A stretch of DNA of 64,000 nucleotides from Caulobacter zeae. Lineage in GTDB: Bacteria; Pseudomonadota; Alphaproteobacteria; Caulobacterales; Caulobacteraceae. This document shows, piece after piece, positions 53,359 through 61,715 of the stretch. The notes under the pieces are model-generated. The model worked only from the letters and a program-made list of their open reading frames with translations, made no database searches and was not told the DNA's origin. Each line of letters starts with the position of its first letter. The stretch's first letter is position 1. Where the stretch lies: NCBI RefSeq assembly GCF_002858925.1, contig NZ_PJRS01000009.1, positions 1 through 64,000 of the forward strand. Direction: 5' to 3'. The translations under genes were made by a program, and so were the position numbers.

Positions 53359-53802
53359 ATGCTCGCCCTCTTCCTCGCCTTGCAGGCCGCCCCGGCGCCG
53401 GCCATCGACCAGGCTGCCTTCCTGGCGGGCTGCTGGCGACAGGACCGTCCGAACGGCGTCGTTGAGGAGCGGTGGCTGGCGCCCGGCGGCGGCATGATGC
53501 TGGGCATGAGCCGCACGGTGCGCGACGGCAAGGTCCGCACTTTCGAGTTCACCCGAATCCAGGAAATCGACGGACGACTCACCTTCTTCGCCACGCCCTC
53601 GAACCAGGCCCCGGCCGCCTTCCCGCTGAAGAACGCCGCGCCAGGCGAGCTGGTGTTCGAGAACCCCGCCCACGACTTTCCCCAGCGCGTGATCTACAAA
53701 AGCCAGGGCAAGGACGGACTTATCGGCCGGATCGAGGGCGAAATCGGCGGCAAGGCGCGGTCCGTGGATTTCCCCTACAAACGATGTTCAGGCGCCGATT
53801 GA
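53359..53802 (+). CDS. DUF6265-like protein
   Basis: 147 residues with a short hydrophobic start. AFLAGCWR, VVEERWLAPGGGMMLGMSR and DFPQRVIYKSQGKDGLIGRIEGE match a common small family of single-domain beta-barrel proteins (DUF6265). Function unknown. Followed after 81 bases by rpmG, but a promoter lies in between. Confidence 0.75.
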   Translation: MLALFLALQAAPAPAIDQAAFLAGCWRQDRPNGVVEERWLAPGGGMMLGMSRTVRDGKVRTFEFTRIQEIDGRLTFFATPSNQAPAAFPLKNAAPGELVFENPAHDFPQRVIYKSQGKDGLIGRIEGEIGGKARSVDFPYKRCSGAD

Positions 53803-53826
53803 CTTTGCTCCGTTCATGCGTATGTT
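53799..53826 (+). promoter_or_regulatory. Candidate promoter of rpmG
   Basis: TTGACT (53799-53804) and TATGTT (53821-53826) are separated by 16 bases, 58 bases before the rpmG ATG. This is the best sigma-70-like match in the gap. Confidence 0.55.
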
Positions 53827-53883
53827 CCGCGCCTCTCATTTCGACCGCGCGGAGACCTGCGCGACCACCGCAGGGATACGACC

Positions 53884-54051
53884 ATGGCCAAACCGGCTTC
53901 GATCAAGATCCGCCTGAATTCGACGGCGGACACCGGCTTCTTCTACGTCACCAAGAAGAACGCCCGCACCAAGACCGAGAAGATGGTGCTGAAGAAGTAC
54001 GACCCGGTCGTGCGCAAGCACGTCGAATTCCGCGAAGGCAAGATCAAGTAA
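53884..54051 (+). CDS. rpmG: 50S ribosomal protein L33
   Basis: 55 residues. [20 protein letters not shown] opens the family sequence, then [36 protein letters not shown]. The alphaproteobacterial form has no zinc cysteines, as here. It is a small subunit of the large ribosome. It carries its own promoter and terminator, so it is a single-gene transcript. Confidence 0.95.
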   Translation: MAKPASIKIRLNSTADTGFFYVTKKNARTKTEKMVLKKYDPVVRKHVEFREGKIK

Positions 54052-54082
54052 GATCGCCTCGTCGCACCGACGATTCTCGAAA

Positions 54083-54116
54083 ACGCCCGGCGGCAACGTC
54101 GGGCGTTTTTGTTTTT
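54083..54116 (+). terminator. Terminator of rpmG
   Basis: ACGCCCG (54083-54089) pairs with CGGGCGT (54100-54106) across GCGGCAACGT, followed by TTTTGTTTTT. It lies 32 bases after the rpmG stop. Confidence 0.88.
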
Positions 54117-54141
54117 CCGGTCCCTGGAATAGGTTCATCGC

Positions 54142-54894
54142 GTGATCGTTCGCCTCGCCCTCGCCTTCTCCGTCATGGCCGCCCTGCCCGCCTGCGCCCA
54201 GCCGGCGCCGGTGCAGAGCTACGAGGTGGTCCGCACCTATCCTCACGACCGCCAGGCCTTCACCGAGGGCCTCCTGGTGCGCGACGGCCAGCTCTACGAG
54301 AGCACGGGCCTGGAAGGCCGCTCGTGGGTGCGCAAGGTCGATCTGGAGACCGGCGCTGTGCAGCAGCAGGCGGACCTGGATCCCAAGTATTTCGGCGAGG
54401 GCATCGTCGACTGGGGCGACCAGATCATCCAGCTGACCTGGCAGAACGGCATCGGCTTCGTGCGCGATCGGGCGACCTTCGCCGTCAAGTCGACCTTCAG
54501 CTACACCGGCGAAGGCTGGGCCCTGACCAAGGACGACCGCCGCATCATCATGAGCGACGGCACCGACGAGCTGCGGTTTCTCGATCCCAAGACCCTGAAG
54601 GAAACCGGCCGGGTCAAGGTGACCGACGACGGTCGCCCCGTGGACCAGATCAACGAGCTGGAATTCATCAAGGGCGAGGTCTGGGCCAACATCTGGCAGA
54701 CCGACCAGATCATCCGCATCGATCCCAAGACCGGCAAGGTGGTCGGGCGACTCGACCTGTCGGGCCTGCTGACGCCGCAGGAGGCTCGCCGGGCCGACGT
54801 GCTGAACGGCATCGCCTACGACGCCAAGGCGGACAGGATCTTCGTCACGGGCAAGTTCTGGCCGTGGCTGTTCGAGATCAAGGTGGCGAAGTAG
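54142..54894 (+). CDS. Glutaminyl-peptide cyclotransferase (beta-propeller type)
   Basis: 250 residues from GTG at 54142. A signal peptide (LALAFSVMAALPACA) leads to VRTYPHDRQAFTEGLLVRDGQLYESTGLEGRSW, TWQNGIGFV and NELEFIKGEVWANIWQTDQIIRID, a bacterial/plant glutaminyl cyclase pattern. It converts N-terminal glutamine to pyroglutamate on exported peptides. Convergent to pleD. Confidence 0.9.
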   Translation: MIVRLALAFSVMAALPACAQPAPVQSYEVVRTYPHDRQAFTEGLLVRDGQLYESTGLEGRSWVRKVDLETGAVQQQADLDPKYFGEGIVDWGDQIIQLTWQNGIGFVRDRATFAVKSTFSYTGEGWALTKDDRRIIMSDGTDELRFLDPKTLKETGRVKVTDDGRPVDQINELEFIKGEVWANIWQTDQIIRIDPKTGKVVGRLDLSGLLTPQEARRADVLNGIAYDAKADRIFVTGKFWPWLFEIKVAK

Positions 54895-54901
54895 GCGGCG
54901 C

Positions 54902-56266
54902 TCAGGCCGCCTTGCAGACCACGGCGTTGCGGCCGGCGGCCTTGGCCTCGTAGACGCCGCTGTCGGCGCGCTTGAGCAGGGCCTCGGGGGTGTCGCCCGC
55001 ACCGGTGGTCGCCGAGACGCCCACCGAGATGGTCACCGTCAGCATTTCCTGGCCGCCGGCCACGCGGAACGGCGAGCCGGCCACGTGCATGCGGATGCGC
55101 TCGGCGATGCGCACGGCGTCGGCCAGCTGGGTGTCAGGCATGATCACCGTGAACTCCTCGCCGCCGTAGCGGCAAGGCAGGTCGATGGCCCGCACGTTCG
55201 AGGCCAGGCGCAGGGCGAACTCGCGCAGCACCTCGTCGCCGACGTCGTGGCCGAAGCCGTCGTTGATCTTCTTGAAGTAGTCGATGTCGATCAGCAGGGC
55301 CGAGACCGGGTCGCCGCCCATGGTGGCGCGGTTAACCAGAGCCGACAGCTGGCCGGTCATGTAGCGGCGGTTGTGCAGGCCGGTCAGCGGATCGGTGACG
55401 GCCAGCTCCAGCGAGTGGTCGAGGTTGTTGCGCAGATAGTCGGTGTAGCGCTTGCGGCGCACCTGGGTGCGGACGCGGGCGGCCAGCTCCTGCGGGTCGA
55501 TCGGGCGCGGCAGCACGTCGTTGACGCCGATATCCAGCGCCTTGACCATCCGCGGGCGGTCGTCGGGATCGACCACGGCCAGGATCGGCAGGTGCCGGGT
55601 GCGCTCGCTGGAGCGCAGCGTCGCGGCGAAACGCAGGCCGTCGAAGCCGCGGGCGGCGGCGTTGACGATCACGAGATCCACCGGCCCGCCGGCGCTGATT
55701 TCCGCCTTGGCCAGGTCGGTTTCGATCACCGGGCGGTGCTCGACCGCCAGTTCGGAGGCCACGCGCTGGGCCTGGCGTTCGTTGTCGTCGACGATCAGCA
55801 CCCGGCCGCCGATGCCGTCGAGGCGGGCGGCGGCGCCGGCGATCACGCCGATGCGGCGGCCCGAGGCCTCGCGCTGGCGCAGTTCGTCGATGACCATCTT
55901 CAGGCGGGTCAGGCTGCGCACGCGGGCGAACAGCATGACGTCGTCGATGGGTTTCGTCAGAAAGTCGGCGGCGCCCGCCTCCAGGCCCTGGATGCGATCG
56001 GCGCGGCCATCGAGGGCCGTGACCAGCACCACCGGGATATGGCGGGTGGCGGCGTCTTCCTTGAGCTTGCGACAGACGGTGAAGCCGTCCATGCCGGGCA
56101 TCATCACGTCCAGCAGGATGATGTCGGGCAGTTCCTCGGCCGCCTTCGCCAGGGCCGTCGGGCCATCATAGGCGTAGGAGACCTGATAATACTCGGCCGA
56201 CAGCTTGGCCTCGAGCAGGCGCACATTGGCCTCGATGTCGTCGACGACGAGGATTCGCGCGCTCAC
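54902..56266 (-). CDS. pleD: Response regulator and diguanylate cyclase PleD
   Basis: 454 residues, the length of C. crescentus PleD. The first receiver has ILLDVMMPGMDG with the phospho-Asp near residue 53; the second receiver (about 155-275) is less conserved; the GGDEF domain shows RYGGEEF, preceded by RAID, the inhibitory I-site RxxD. It makes c-di-GMP for the swarmer-to-stalked transition. It lies 6 bases after divK on the same strand, which fits a divK-pleD operon, and its receiver is probably controlled by the same kinases (PleC, DivJ). Confidence 0.95.
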   Translation of the reverse strand: MSARILVVDDIEANVRLLEAKLSAEYYQVSYAYDGPTALAKAAEELPDIILLDVMMPGMDGFTVCRKLKEDAATRHIPVVLVTALDGRADRIQGLEAGAADFLTKPIDDVMLFARVRSLTRLKMVIDELRQREASGRRIGVIAGAAARLDGIGGRVLIVDDNERQAQRVASELAVEHRPVIETDLAKAEISAGGPVDLVIVNAAARGFDGLRFAATLRSSERTRHLPILAVVDPDDRPRMVKALDIGVNDVLPRPIDPQELAARVRTQVRRKRYTDYLRNNLDHSLELAVTDPLTGLHNRRYMTGQLSALVNRATMGGDPVSALLIDIDYFKKINDGFGHDVGDEVLREFALRLASNVRAIDLPCRYGGEEFTVIMPDTQLADAVRIAERIRMHVAGSPFRVAGGQEMLTVTISVGVSATTGAGDTPEALLKRADSGVYEAKAAGRNAVVCKAA

Positions 56267-56272
56267 GACCTG

Positions 56273-56641
56273 TTACCTCTCCAGCAGCCGGCGGATGGTT
56301 TCGAGAAAGTGCGACACCGAGATCGGCTTCGAGATGTAGGCCTCGCAGCCGCCCTCGCGAATCCGCTCTTCATCGCCCTTCATCGCAAATGCCGTAACAG
56401 CGACCACGGGTATATGTGACAGATCGTCGTCCTCCTTGAGCCACTTGGTCACTTCCAGGCCCGAAATCTCGGGCAGCTGGATGTCCATGAGGATCAAGTT
56501 AGGGCGATGTTCACGGGCGATCGACAGCGCCTGCAGCCCTTCACGGGTCTGCAGGGTCTCGTAGCCCTGGGCCTCGAGCAAATCATGAAACAGCTTCATG
56601 TTCAGCTCGTTATCCTCGACGATGAGGACCTTCTTCGTCAT
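56273..56641 (-). CDS. divK: Single-domain response regulator DivK
   Basis: 122 residues from the ATG at 56641 ([20 protein letters not shown]); the five residues upstream of it are not family sequence. It is one receiver domain with the phospho-Asp in [19 protein letters not shown] and the conserved [27 protein letters not shown]. It is nearly identical to C. crescentus DivK, the switch that controls the CckA-CtrA pathway. A CtrA-like site lies 80 bases upstream. Confidence 0.97.
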   Translation of the reverse strand: MTKKVLIVEDNELNMKLFHDLLEAQGYETLQTREGLQALSIAREHRPNLILMDIQLPEISGLEVTKWLKEDDDLSHIPVVAVTAFAMKGDEERIREGGCEAYISKPISVSHFLETIRRLLER

Positions 56642-56720
56642 CCTGACCCCGACCATACGGTCCGTGGCGACACGTGAGGGATTCGCGCCGCTTCTTCATC
56701 CTCAGATCGCACGAATATCC

Positions 56721-56735
56721 TTAAGCCCGCGCTAA
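56721..56735 (-). promoter_or_regulatory. CtrA-like binding site upstream of divK
   Basis: On the minus strand the sequence is TTAG-CGCGGGC-TTAA, one mismatch from the TTAA-N7-TTAA consensus. It lies about 80-95 bases before the divK ATG. CtrA control of divK is known in C. crescentus, so this is the expected place for it. The site also lies about 30 bases upstream of the divergent HAD gene. Confidence 0.7.
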
Positions 56736-56764
56736 TCGCGTTTCCAACGACCGATCGCACACAA

Positions 56765-57421
56765 ATGGACGCCCGCTCTCTCGACCTCAAGACCTGCACG
56801 CTGGATGCGCACCGTCCGCTCGTCATCGTGGACGTCGACGAAGTCCTGGCCCAGTTCATGGCCGGCTTCGGCGCGTTCATCGGACGGCATGGCTTCGAGC
56901 TGCGCGTCGACCGTTTCGCGCTGTTCCAGAACATCTATCGCCCGGGCGAGGCCGAGCACCTGGACCTGATCGCCGGCCGGGCCCTGTTCAACGACTTCTT
57001 CCGCGATGGCGGCGAGGACCTGCTTCCGGCCGAAGGCGCGGCCGACGCCCTCGCCGACCTGTCGCTGGACGCCAATGTGGTGATCCTGACCAACGCCCCC
57101 GAGCACGGCCGCCAGACCCGCGCGCGGTGGCTGAAGACCCACGGCTTCGACTATCCGCTGATCATCAACTCCGGCCCCAAGGGTCCGTCGGCGGCCGACC
57201 TGGCCGGGCGGGTCGAGAAGCCTGTGGTGTTCATCGACGACCTGCTGCCCCAGCTCGAATCAGTGGCCGAGTACGCGCCGAGCGTGGGCCGCTTCCAGAT
57301 GGTGACGGACGAGCGCCTGCGCCCCCTGGCCCCCAGCGCGCCCGACCGGCACACGCGCATCGACCTGTGGCCCGACCTCAAGGTCGCTCTCCGCGAGGCG
57401 CTGGCGCTCGACGGGCGATGA
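56765..57421 (+). CDS. HAD-superfamily protein cotranscribed with dinB
   Basis: 218 residues. Motif I VIVDVDEVLAQF (DxD) lies near residue 20, motif II VVILTNAPEHGRQ, motif III with Lys in GPKGPSAADLAG and motif IV VVFIDDLLPQLES. This is a small HAD phosphatase; substrate unknown. Its stop codon overlaps the dinB ATG (ATGA), so the two are translationally coupled. Confidence 0.8.
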   Translation: MDARSLDLKTCTLDAHRPLVIVDVDEVLAQFMAGFGAFIGRHGFELRVDRFALFQNIYRPGEAEHLDLIAGRALFNDFFRDGGEDLLPAEGAADALADLSLDANVVILTNAPEHGRQTRARWLKTHGFDYPLIINSGPKGPSAADLAGRVEKPVVFIDDLLPQLESVAEYAPSVGRFQMVTDERLRPLAPSAPDRHTRIDLWPDLKVALREALALDGR

Positions 57422-58674
57422 AGGCTCTCTGCCGCGACTGCCTGTGGACCGGCGAGCGCAAGGCGCCGCGCTGCCCGTCGTGCGGCTCGCCGCGCACGGT
57501 CTTCCACGAGGAGCTGGGCGTCCTGTCGATGGCCCACCTGGACTGCGACGCCTTCTACGCCTCGGTCGAGAAGCGCGACGATCCCGCCTTGCGCGACAAG
57601 CCGGTGATCGTCGGCGGCGGCAAGCGGGGCGTCGTCACCACGGCCTGCTACATCGCCCGGATGAGCGGCGCGCGCTCGGCCATGCCGATGTTCAAGGCGT
57701 TGCAGCTGTGTCCAGACGCCGTGGTCGTGAAGCCCAACTTCGCCAAGTACAAGCACGAGAGCGCGCTGATCATGGCGCGACTCTCTAACCTGACGCCGCT
57801 GGTCCAGCCGCTGTCGCTGGACGAGGCCTGGATCGACCTGGCCGGCACCGAGCGCCTGCACGGCGCGCCGCCGGCGGTGATGCTGGCCAAGGTGCAGAGA
57901 GAGATCGAGGCCGAGCAGAACCTGACCGTCTCGATCGGCCTAGCCCCCAACAAGTTCCTGGCCAAGATCGCTTCGGAGCTGGACAAGCCGCGCGGCTTCT
58001 CGGCCATAGGCGCGACCGAGGCGGTGGCGTTCCTGGCGACCAAGCCGGTGTCGATCCTGCCCGGCGTGGGGCCGGCCACGGTCTCGACCCTGGCGGGCCT
58101 TGGCCTGCGCACTGTCGGCGACATCGCCAATGCGGATCTGAAGACCCTGGCCCAGGCGCTGGGAACCGGCGGCCTGCGCCTGCATCGGCTGGCCCACGGC
58201 CAGGACGCCCGGGCGGTGGATCCCGACAGCGTGCGCAAGACGATCAGCGCCGAGACCACCTTCAACGACGACCTCTTCCGCCGCGAGGACCTCGAGGACC
58301 AGCTGTGGCCCCTGTGCGAGAAGGTGGCCCGTCAGGTGCGGCGCGAAGAGGTGGCGGGCCGGGTGGCGACGCTGAAGCTGCGCACCCCCGACTTCAAGAT
58401 CCACACCCGCCGACGCACCCTGCCCGTCCCCACCCAGACGGCCCAGACCCTGTTCCAGGTGGCGCGGGAACTGTTGGCCGCCGAGCCGCCGGGACGGTCC
58501 TATCGCCTGATCGGGGCGGGCCTGACCGAGTTCGTGCCCGCCGCGGGCGCGGCCGACGACTTCTTCGCCGGCGACGAGCGCCGCGCTCTCAAGAGCGAGA
58601 CCGCCATCGACGCCCTGCGCGGCAAGTACGGCCTTGGCGCCGTCGTCACCGGGCGGGCGCTGAAGAGCAAGTAG
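57418..58674 (+). CDS. dinB: DNA polymerase IV with N-terminal zinc ribbon
   Basis: 418 residues from the ATG at 57418, overlapping the previous stop. The Y-family core shows HLDCDAFYASVEKRD, LSLDEAWIDLAG, IGLAPNKFLAKIASELDKPRGF and TKPVSILPGVGPATVSTLAGL. In front lies an extra 40 residues with CRDCLWTG and CPSCGS, a CxxC/CxxC ribbon not found in E. coli DinB. It copies across DNA lesions. The last 29 bases overlap the convergent LysR gene. Confidence 0.95.
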   Translation: MKALCRDCLWTGERKAPRCPSCGSPRTVFHEELGVLSMAHLDCDAFYASVEKRDDPALRDKPVIVGGGKRGVVTTACYIARMSGARSAMPMFKALQLCPDAVVVKPNFAKYKHESALIMARLSNLTPLVQPLSLDEAWIDLAGTERLHGAPPAVMLAKVQREIEAEQNLTVSIGLAPNKFLAKIASELDKPRGFSAIGATEAVAFLATKPVSILPGVGPATVSTLAGLGLRTVGDIANADLKTLAQALGTGGLRLHRLAHGQDARAVDPDSVRKTISAETTFNDDLFRREDLEDQLWPLCEKVARQVRREEVAGRVATLKLRTPDFKIHTRRRTLPVPTQTAQTLFQVARELLAAEPPGRSYRLIGAGLTEFVPAAGAADDFFAGDERRALKSETAIDALRGKYGLGAVVTGRALKSK

Positions 58675-59566
58675 CCTCGACCAGCGCCTCGCCCGCCGTC
58701 GCCCGCACCGCCGCCGTCAGGCGATCCAGCAGGCGCGCCGACAGCCGCGAACGCTGCCAGTAGAGCGTCACCGCGATAGCGTGGCCCGGCGGCAGTTCGA
58801 CCAACCGGCCGGACGCCAGGTGCGGCTGCGCGAGCGTGCGCGGGGTCATGGCCCAGCCCAGGCCCGCCAGGTTCATGTCGAGCATCCCTTGCGTGGCCGG
58901 CGTCCAGTGCACGGGACCTTCGGGAAGCACGCCCAGCGCCTCCTGCGCCCAGCGGGCCTGAAGTCCGTCGCGGCGGTCGAAGCGCAGCAGCGGCGCATGG
59001 CGCAGCCGCTCGGCGCCGAAGCCGTCCGGAAAGACACGCGCCATGAAGGCGGGGCTGGCCGTGGCCACGTACTCGATCGCCCCCAGCGGAAAGGTCTTGC
59101 AGCCGGCCACCGGCGCCGGATCGGCGGTGACGGCGGCCAGCACCTCGCCATCGCGCAGGCGCTCGGCGGTGTGGGCCTCGTCGTCCATGACGATATCGAG
59201 CATGGCCCCGGTCTCTTCGGCGAAGCGGGCGGCGGCGAGCGGGAACCAGGTGCTGACGCTGTCGGCGTTGACGGCGATACGAACCACGGCCGGCCCCTCG
59301 GCTAGATCGGTCAGGCGCGGCAGGTCGGCGACCAGATCGCCCTCCAGCAGCCGAACCTGCTCCACATGGGCGCACAGGCGCGCGCCGATGGCGGTGGGGC
59401 GGCAAGGCTGGCCACGGGTCAGCAGCACCGCGCCCAGGCGCTCTTCCAGGGCCTTGACCCGCTGGGACACGGCCGAGGGCGTGACGCCGAGGACGGTGGC
59501 GGCCTTGTCGAAGGCGCCCTCGCGCGCGACCGCCGCCACCGCGGCCAGGGAGGCATAGTCCAGCAT
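58646..59566 (-). CDS. argP: LysR-family regulator, ArgP/IciA type
   Basis: 306 residues from the ATG at 59566. The HTH LAAVAAVAREGAFDKAATVLGVTPSAVSQRVKALEERLGAVLLTRGQP is the ArgP/LysG pattern. The effector domain follows (RIAVNADSVSTWFPL). It is divergent from a LysE/ArgO exporter gene, the usual target, which ArgP activates in response to basic amino acids. A longer open frame upstream is not coding. Confidence 0.9.
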   Translation of the reverse strand: MLDYASLAAVAAVAREGAFDKAATVLGVTPSAVSQRVKALEERLGAVLLTRGQPCRPTAIGARLCAHVEQVRLLEGDLVADLPRLTDLAEGPAVVRIAVNADSVSTWFPLAAARFAEETGAMLDIVMDDEAHTAERLRDGEVLAAVTADPAPVAGCKTFPLGAIEYVATASPAFMARVFPDGFGAERLRHAPLLRFDRRDGLQARWAQEALGVLPEGPVHWTPATQGMLDMNLAGLGWAMTPRTLAQPHLASGRLVELPPGHAIAVTLYWQRSRLSARLLDRLTAAVRATAGEALVEATCSSAPAR

Positions 59567-59579
59567 TAGCTCATCTAAT
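59565..59579. promoter_or_regulatory. Palindrome at the argP start codon
   Basis: ATTAG-CTCAT-CTAAT is a perfect 15-base inverted repeat of LysR-box size. It covers the first base of the argP ATG and faces argO across a short gap, so it may be the ArgP site for autoregulation or argO activation. Confidence 0.5.
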
Positions 59580-59635
59580 TTCGATTTAGCATCCTTAGTT
59601 AGACTACAGACGCCGCCGTCGTCATCAAGACGGCC

Positions 59636-60262
59636 ATGAGCACCGCCCTCCTCCCCGCCTTTGCAAAAGGTTTCGCCCTCTCCGCCGGCCTGATCGTCGC
59701 CATCGGCGCGCAGAACATGTTCGTCCTGCGCCAGGGGCTGAAGCGCGAACACGTGCTGCCGATCGTGCTGTTCTGCGCCCTGGCCGACGCCACGCTGATC
59801 ATCGCCGGGGTCAATGGGCTGGGCGCGGTTCTGGCGCTGATCCCGGGACTGTCGCTGGCGCTGAGCCTTGGCGGCGCGGCGTTCCTGGCCTGGTACGGCG
59901 TCGGCGCGCTGCGGCGGGCGGCCAATCCCGAGGCGCTGGCCCTGGCCGAACAGCCGAGCATCACCCTGGGCGCGGCGCTGGCCGGCACGGCCGCCTTCAC
60001 CTTCCTGAACCCGCACGTCTATATCGACACGGTGATGCTGATGGGGGCGGTCGGCGCCAGCCTGCCCGCCGCCGAACGCCCGCTGTTCATGGCCGGCGCG
60101 GCCCTGGCCAGTTTCTCCTGGTTCTCGGCCCTGGGCTTCGGCGCCCGCTTCCTCGTCCCGCTGTTTTCCCGCCCCGCCGCCTGGCGCGTGCTCGACCTCG
60201 TCATCGGCGCGGTGATGCTGCTGCTGGCCGTCAGCCTGCTGGTCGCGGCGGCGGGTCACTAG
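59636..60262 (+). CDS. argO: LysE/ArgO-type amino acid exporter
   Basis: 208 residues, six membrane helices. The opening FAKGFALSAGLIVAIGAQNMFVLRQGLKREHVL and HVYIDTVMLMGA are characteristic of LysE/ArgO. It exports arginine or lysine from the cytoplasm. Divergent to argP, with 69 bases between the two start codons. Confidence 0.9.
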   Translation: MSTALLPAFAKGFALSAGLIVAIGAQNMFVLRQGLKREHVLPIVLFCALADATLIIAGVNGLGAVLALIPGLSLALSLGGAAFLAWYGVGALRRAANPEALALAEQPSITLGAALAGTAAFTFLNPHVYIDTVMLMGAVGASLPAAERPLFMAGAALASFSWFSALGFGARFLVPLFSRPAAWRVLDLVIGAVMLLLAVSLLVAAAGH

Positions 60263-60278
60263 GGTGCCATTCAGAGAA

Positions 60279-60324
60279 CTCTGCTTGACAGAGCTTATCG
60301 GCGCAAGCACTCTGTCACACAGAG
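60279..60324 (+). promoter_or_regulatory. Twin palindromic operator with embedded -35 box
   Basis: CTCTG-CTTGA-CAGAG (60279-60293) and CTCTG-TCACA-CAGAG (60310-60324) are two 15-base palindromes with identical arms, centred 31 bases apart. A perfect TTGACA (60285-60290) lies inside the first one. They stand just before the membrane-protein gene, so a repressor bound here would block its promoter. The winged-helix gene downstream is the obvious candidate. Confidence 0.7.
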
Positions 60325-60339
60325 AGCTTTGAGGCTCAC

Positions 60340-60921
60340 ATGGAGGATGTGATGGTGCTGACCAAGGACGAAGCGGCCGCCGCATTGGCCGACATTCAGG
60401 AAACCACCCGCCGGGGCGCCACCCTGCGCGGCTACCGCATCGGCGGTCCGATCCTGATGCTGTGGAGCGTGATCTGGATGCTGGGCTATCTCGGCATGGG
60501 CCTGCTGCCCTCGCACCAATGGGGCTGGGCGTGGCTGGTGCTCGACACGGTGGGCGCGATCGGTTCGATCCTGCTGGCCCGCCCCGCGGAAAAGGCCGCG
60601 CGCGCGGCCGGCGTGAAGGGTGACCGAAGCTCGCTGAAGATGATGGGCGGCATGGCGGTGGCCATCGTCTTCGTGATGTCGACCTTCTACGTGCTGCGCC
60701 CCACCGATCCGGCCGCGTACCTGGCTTTCCCCGGCCTGATGGTGGGAGCGATCTATGCGGCGGTCGGCGTCTTCGTGGCCGGGCGCTACCTCGGGATCGG
60801 CGCGGTGATGTTCGCCCTGACCCTGGTCGGGTTCTACGCCTTCCCCGACATCCTCGCCTTCTGGATGGCCAGCGCCAGCGTGGCGCTGTTCGTCAGCGGC
60901 GTCTGGCTGGCGAGGGCCTGA
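60340..60921 (+). CDS. Uncharacterised membrane protein paired with a winged-helix regulator
   Basis: 193 residues, starting at ATG 60340 or 60352, both with a fair ribosome-binding site. A cytoplasmic N-terminus (LTKDEAAAALADIQETTRRGATLRGYR) precedes four to six hydrophobic segments in the remainder. I do not know the family function. It is followed after 2 bases by a winged-helix regulator and preceded by twin palindromes, so the two genes form an autoregulated unit. Confidence 0.75.
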   Translation: MEDVMVLTKDEAAAALADIQETTRRGATLRGYRIGGPILMLWSVIWMLGYLGMGLLPSHQWGWAWLVLDTVGAIGSILLARPAEKAARAAGVKGDRSSLKMMGGMAVAIVFVMSTFYVLRPTDPAAYLAFPGLMVGAIYAAVGVFVAGRYLGIGAVMFALTLVGFYAFPDILAFWMASASVALFVSGVWLARA

Positions 60922-60923
60922 GC

Positions 60924-61220
60924 ATGGCGCAGGCCGACGACCTGATCCACCAGCCCCTGCGCCTTAAGATCATGGCCGCCCTCTATGCCGAGCGCGACGG
61001 CGAGCCGCCCGAGTTCTCGCGCCTGAAGACTGTCACCCAGGCCACCGACGGCAATCTGGGCAGCCACCTGAGCGCCCTGGAAAAGGCCGGCTATGTCGAG
61101 ATCCTGAAGGACCACGTCGGCAAGCGCCCCCGGACCCGCGCCAAGGTGACGGCGGACGGCGCCAAAGCCTTCCGCGGCCACGTCGCCTACCTAAGGGAAC
61201 TGGTAGAGGGGATCGACTGA
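60924..61220 (+). CDS. Winged-helix transcriptional regulator
   Basis: 98 residues. A short winged-helix fold: PLRLKIMAALYAERDGEPPEFSRLKTVTQATDGNLGSHLSALEKAGYVEILKDHVGKRPRTRAKVT. This matches the ArsR/MarR-like PF13601 type, which has no ligand domain of its own. It probably represses the pair through the CTCTG-N5-CAGAG sites upstream. Confidence 0.85.
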   Translation: MAQADDLIHQPLRLKIMAALYAERDGEPPEFSRLKTVTQATDGNLGSHLSALEKAGYVEILKDHVGKRPRTRAKVTADGAKAFRGHVAYLRELVEGID

Positions 61221-61244
61221 GGCACGCGAAGATTGAAACCGGAC

Positions 61245-61715
61245 ATGGCGGGCGTCACATTGACGCTCGCCATGATCGCTTTTCTCCTCGCCGTCGCCCT
61301 GCAAGCCGCCCCATCGGCGCCTCCTCCGCCGCCCTCGCCGCCCTCGCCGCCTCCGGGCCCGCACACGGATGAGGTGATCGTCTATCACCCGTCGGGCTCG
61401 ACAGGGACGAGGGCGGTCTCGGAGCACGCCATCGACGCGGCCGTTCAGCAGATTCGGTTCTACAAGCCGGCCAAGGTCATCGTCCAGTCACACACCGATA
61501 CGGTCGGCTCCAGCGACAGCAACATGGCGCTATCGACGGGTCGCGCCGAGGCGGTGAGAAGGGCCCTGGTCGAGGCCGGCGTCGACGCCCAGCTGATAGA
61601 GCTACAGCCGATGGGCGAGACAGCCCCGGCAGTGAAGACCGCCGACGACGTCGCCGAACCCGTCAACAATCGGACAGTGGTGATCCTTCGCCAGATCACC
61701 CTGCCGAAAGGCTGA
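61245..61715 (+). CDS. OmpA-family periplasmic protein
   Basis: 156 residues from ATG 61245 (a TTG at 61233 is possible). After a hydrophobic signal comes a proline-rich linker (APPPPPSPPSPPPGP) and an OmpA C-terminal domain with VIVQSHTDTVGSSDSNMALSTGRAEAVRRAL. The domain binds peptidoglycan. It abuts the convergent rodA stop. Confidence 0.8.
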   Translation: MAGVTLTLAMIAFLLAVALQAAPSAPPPPPSPPSPPPGPHTDEVIVYHPSGSTGTRAVSEHAIDAAVQQIRFYKPAKVIVQSHTDTVGSSDSNMALSTGRAEAVRRALVEAGVDAQLIELQPMGETAPAVKTADDVAEPVNNRTVVILRQITLPKG

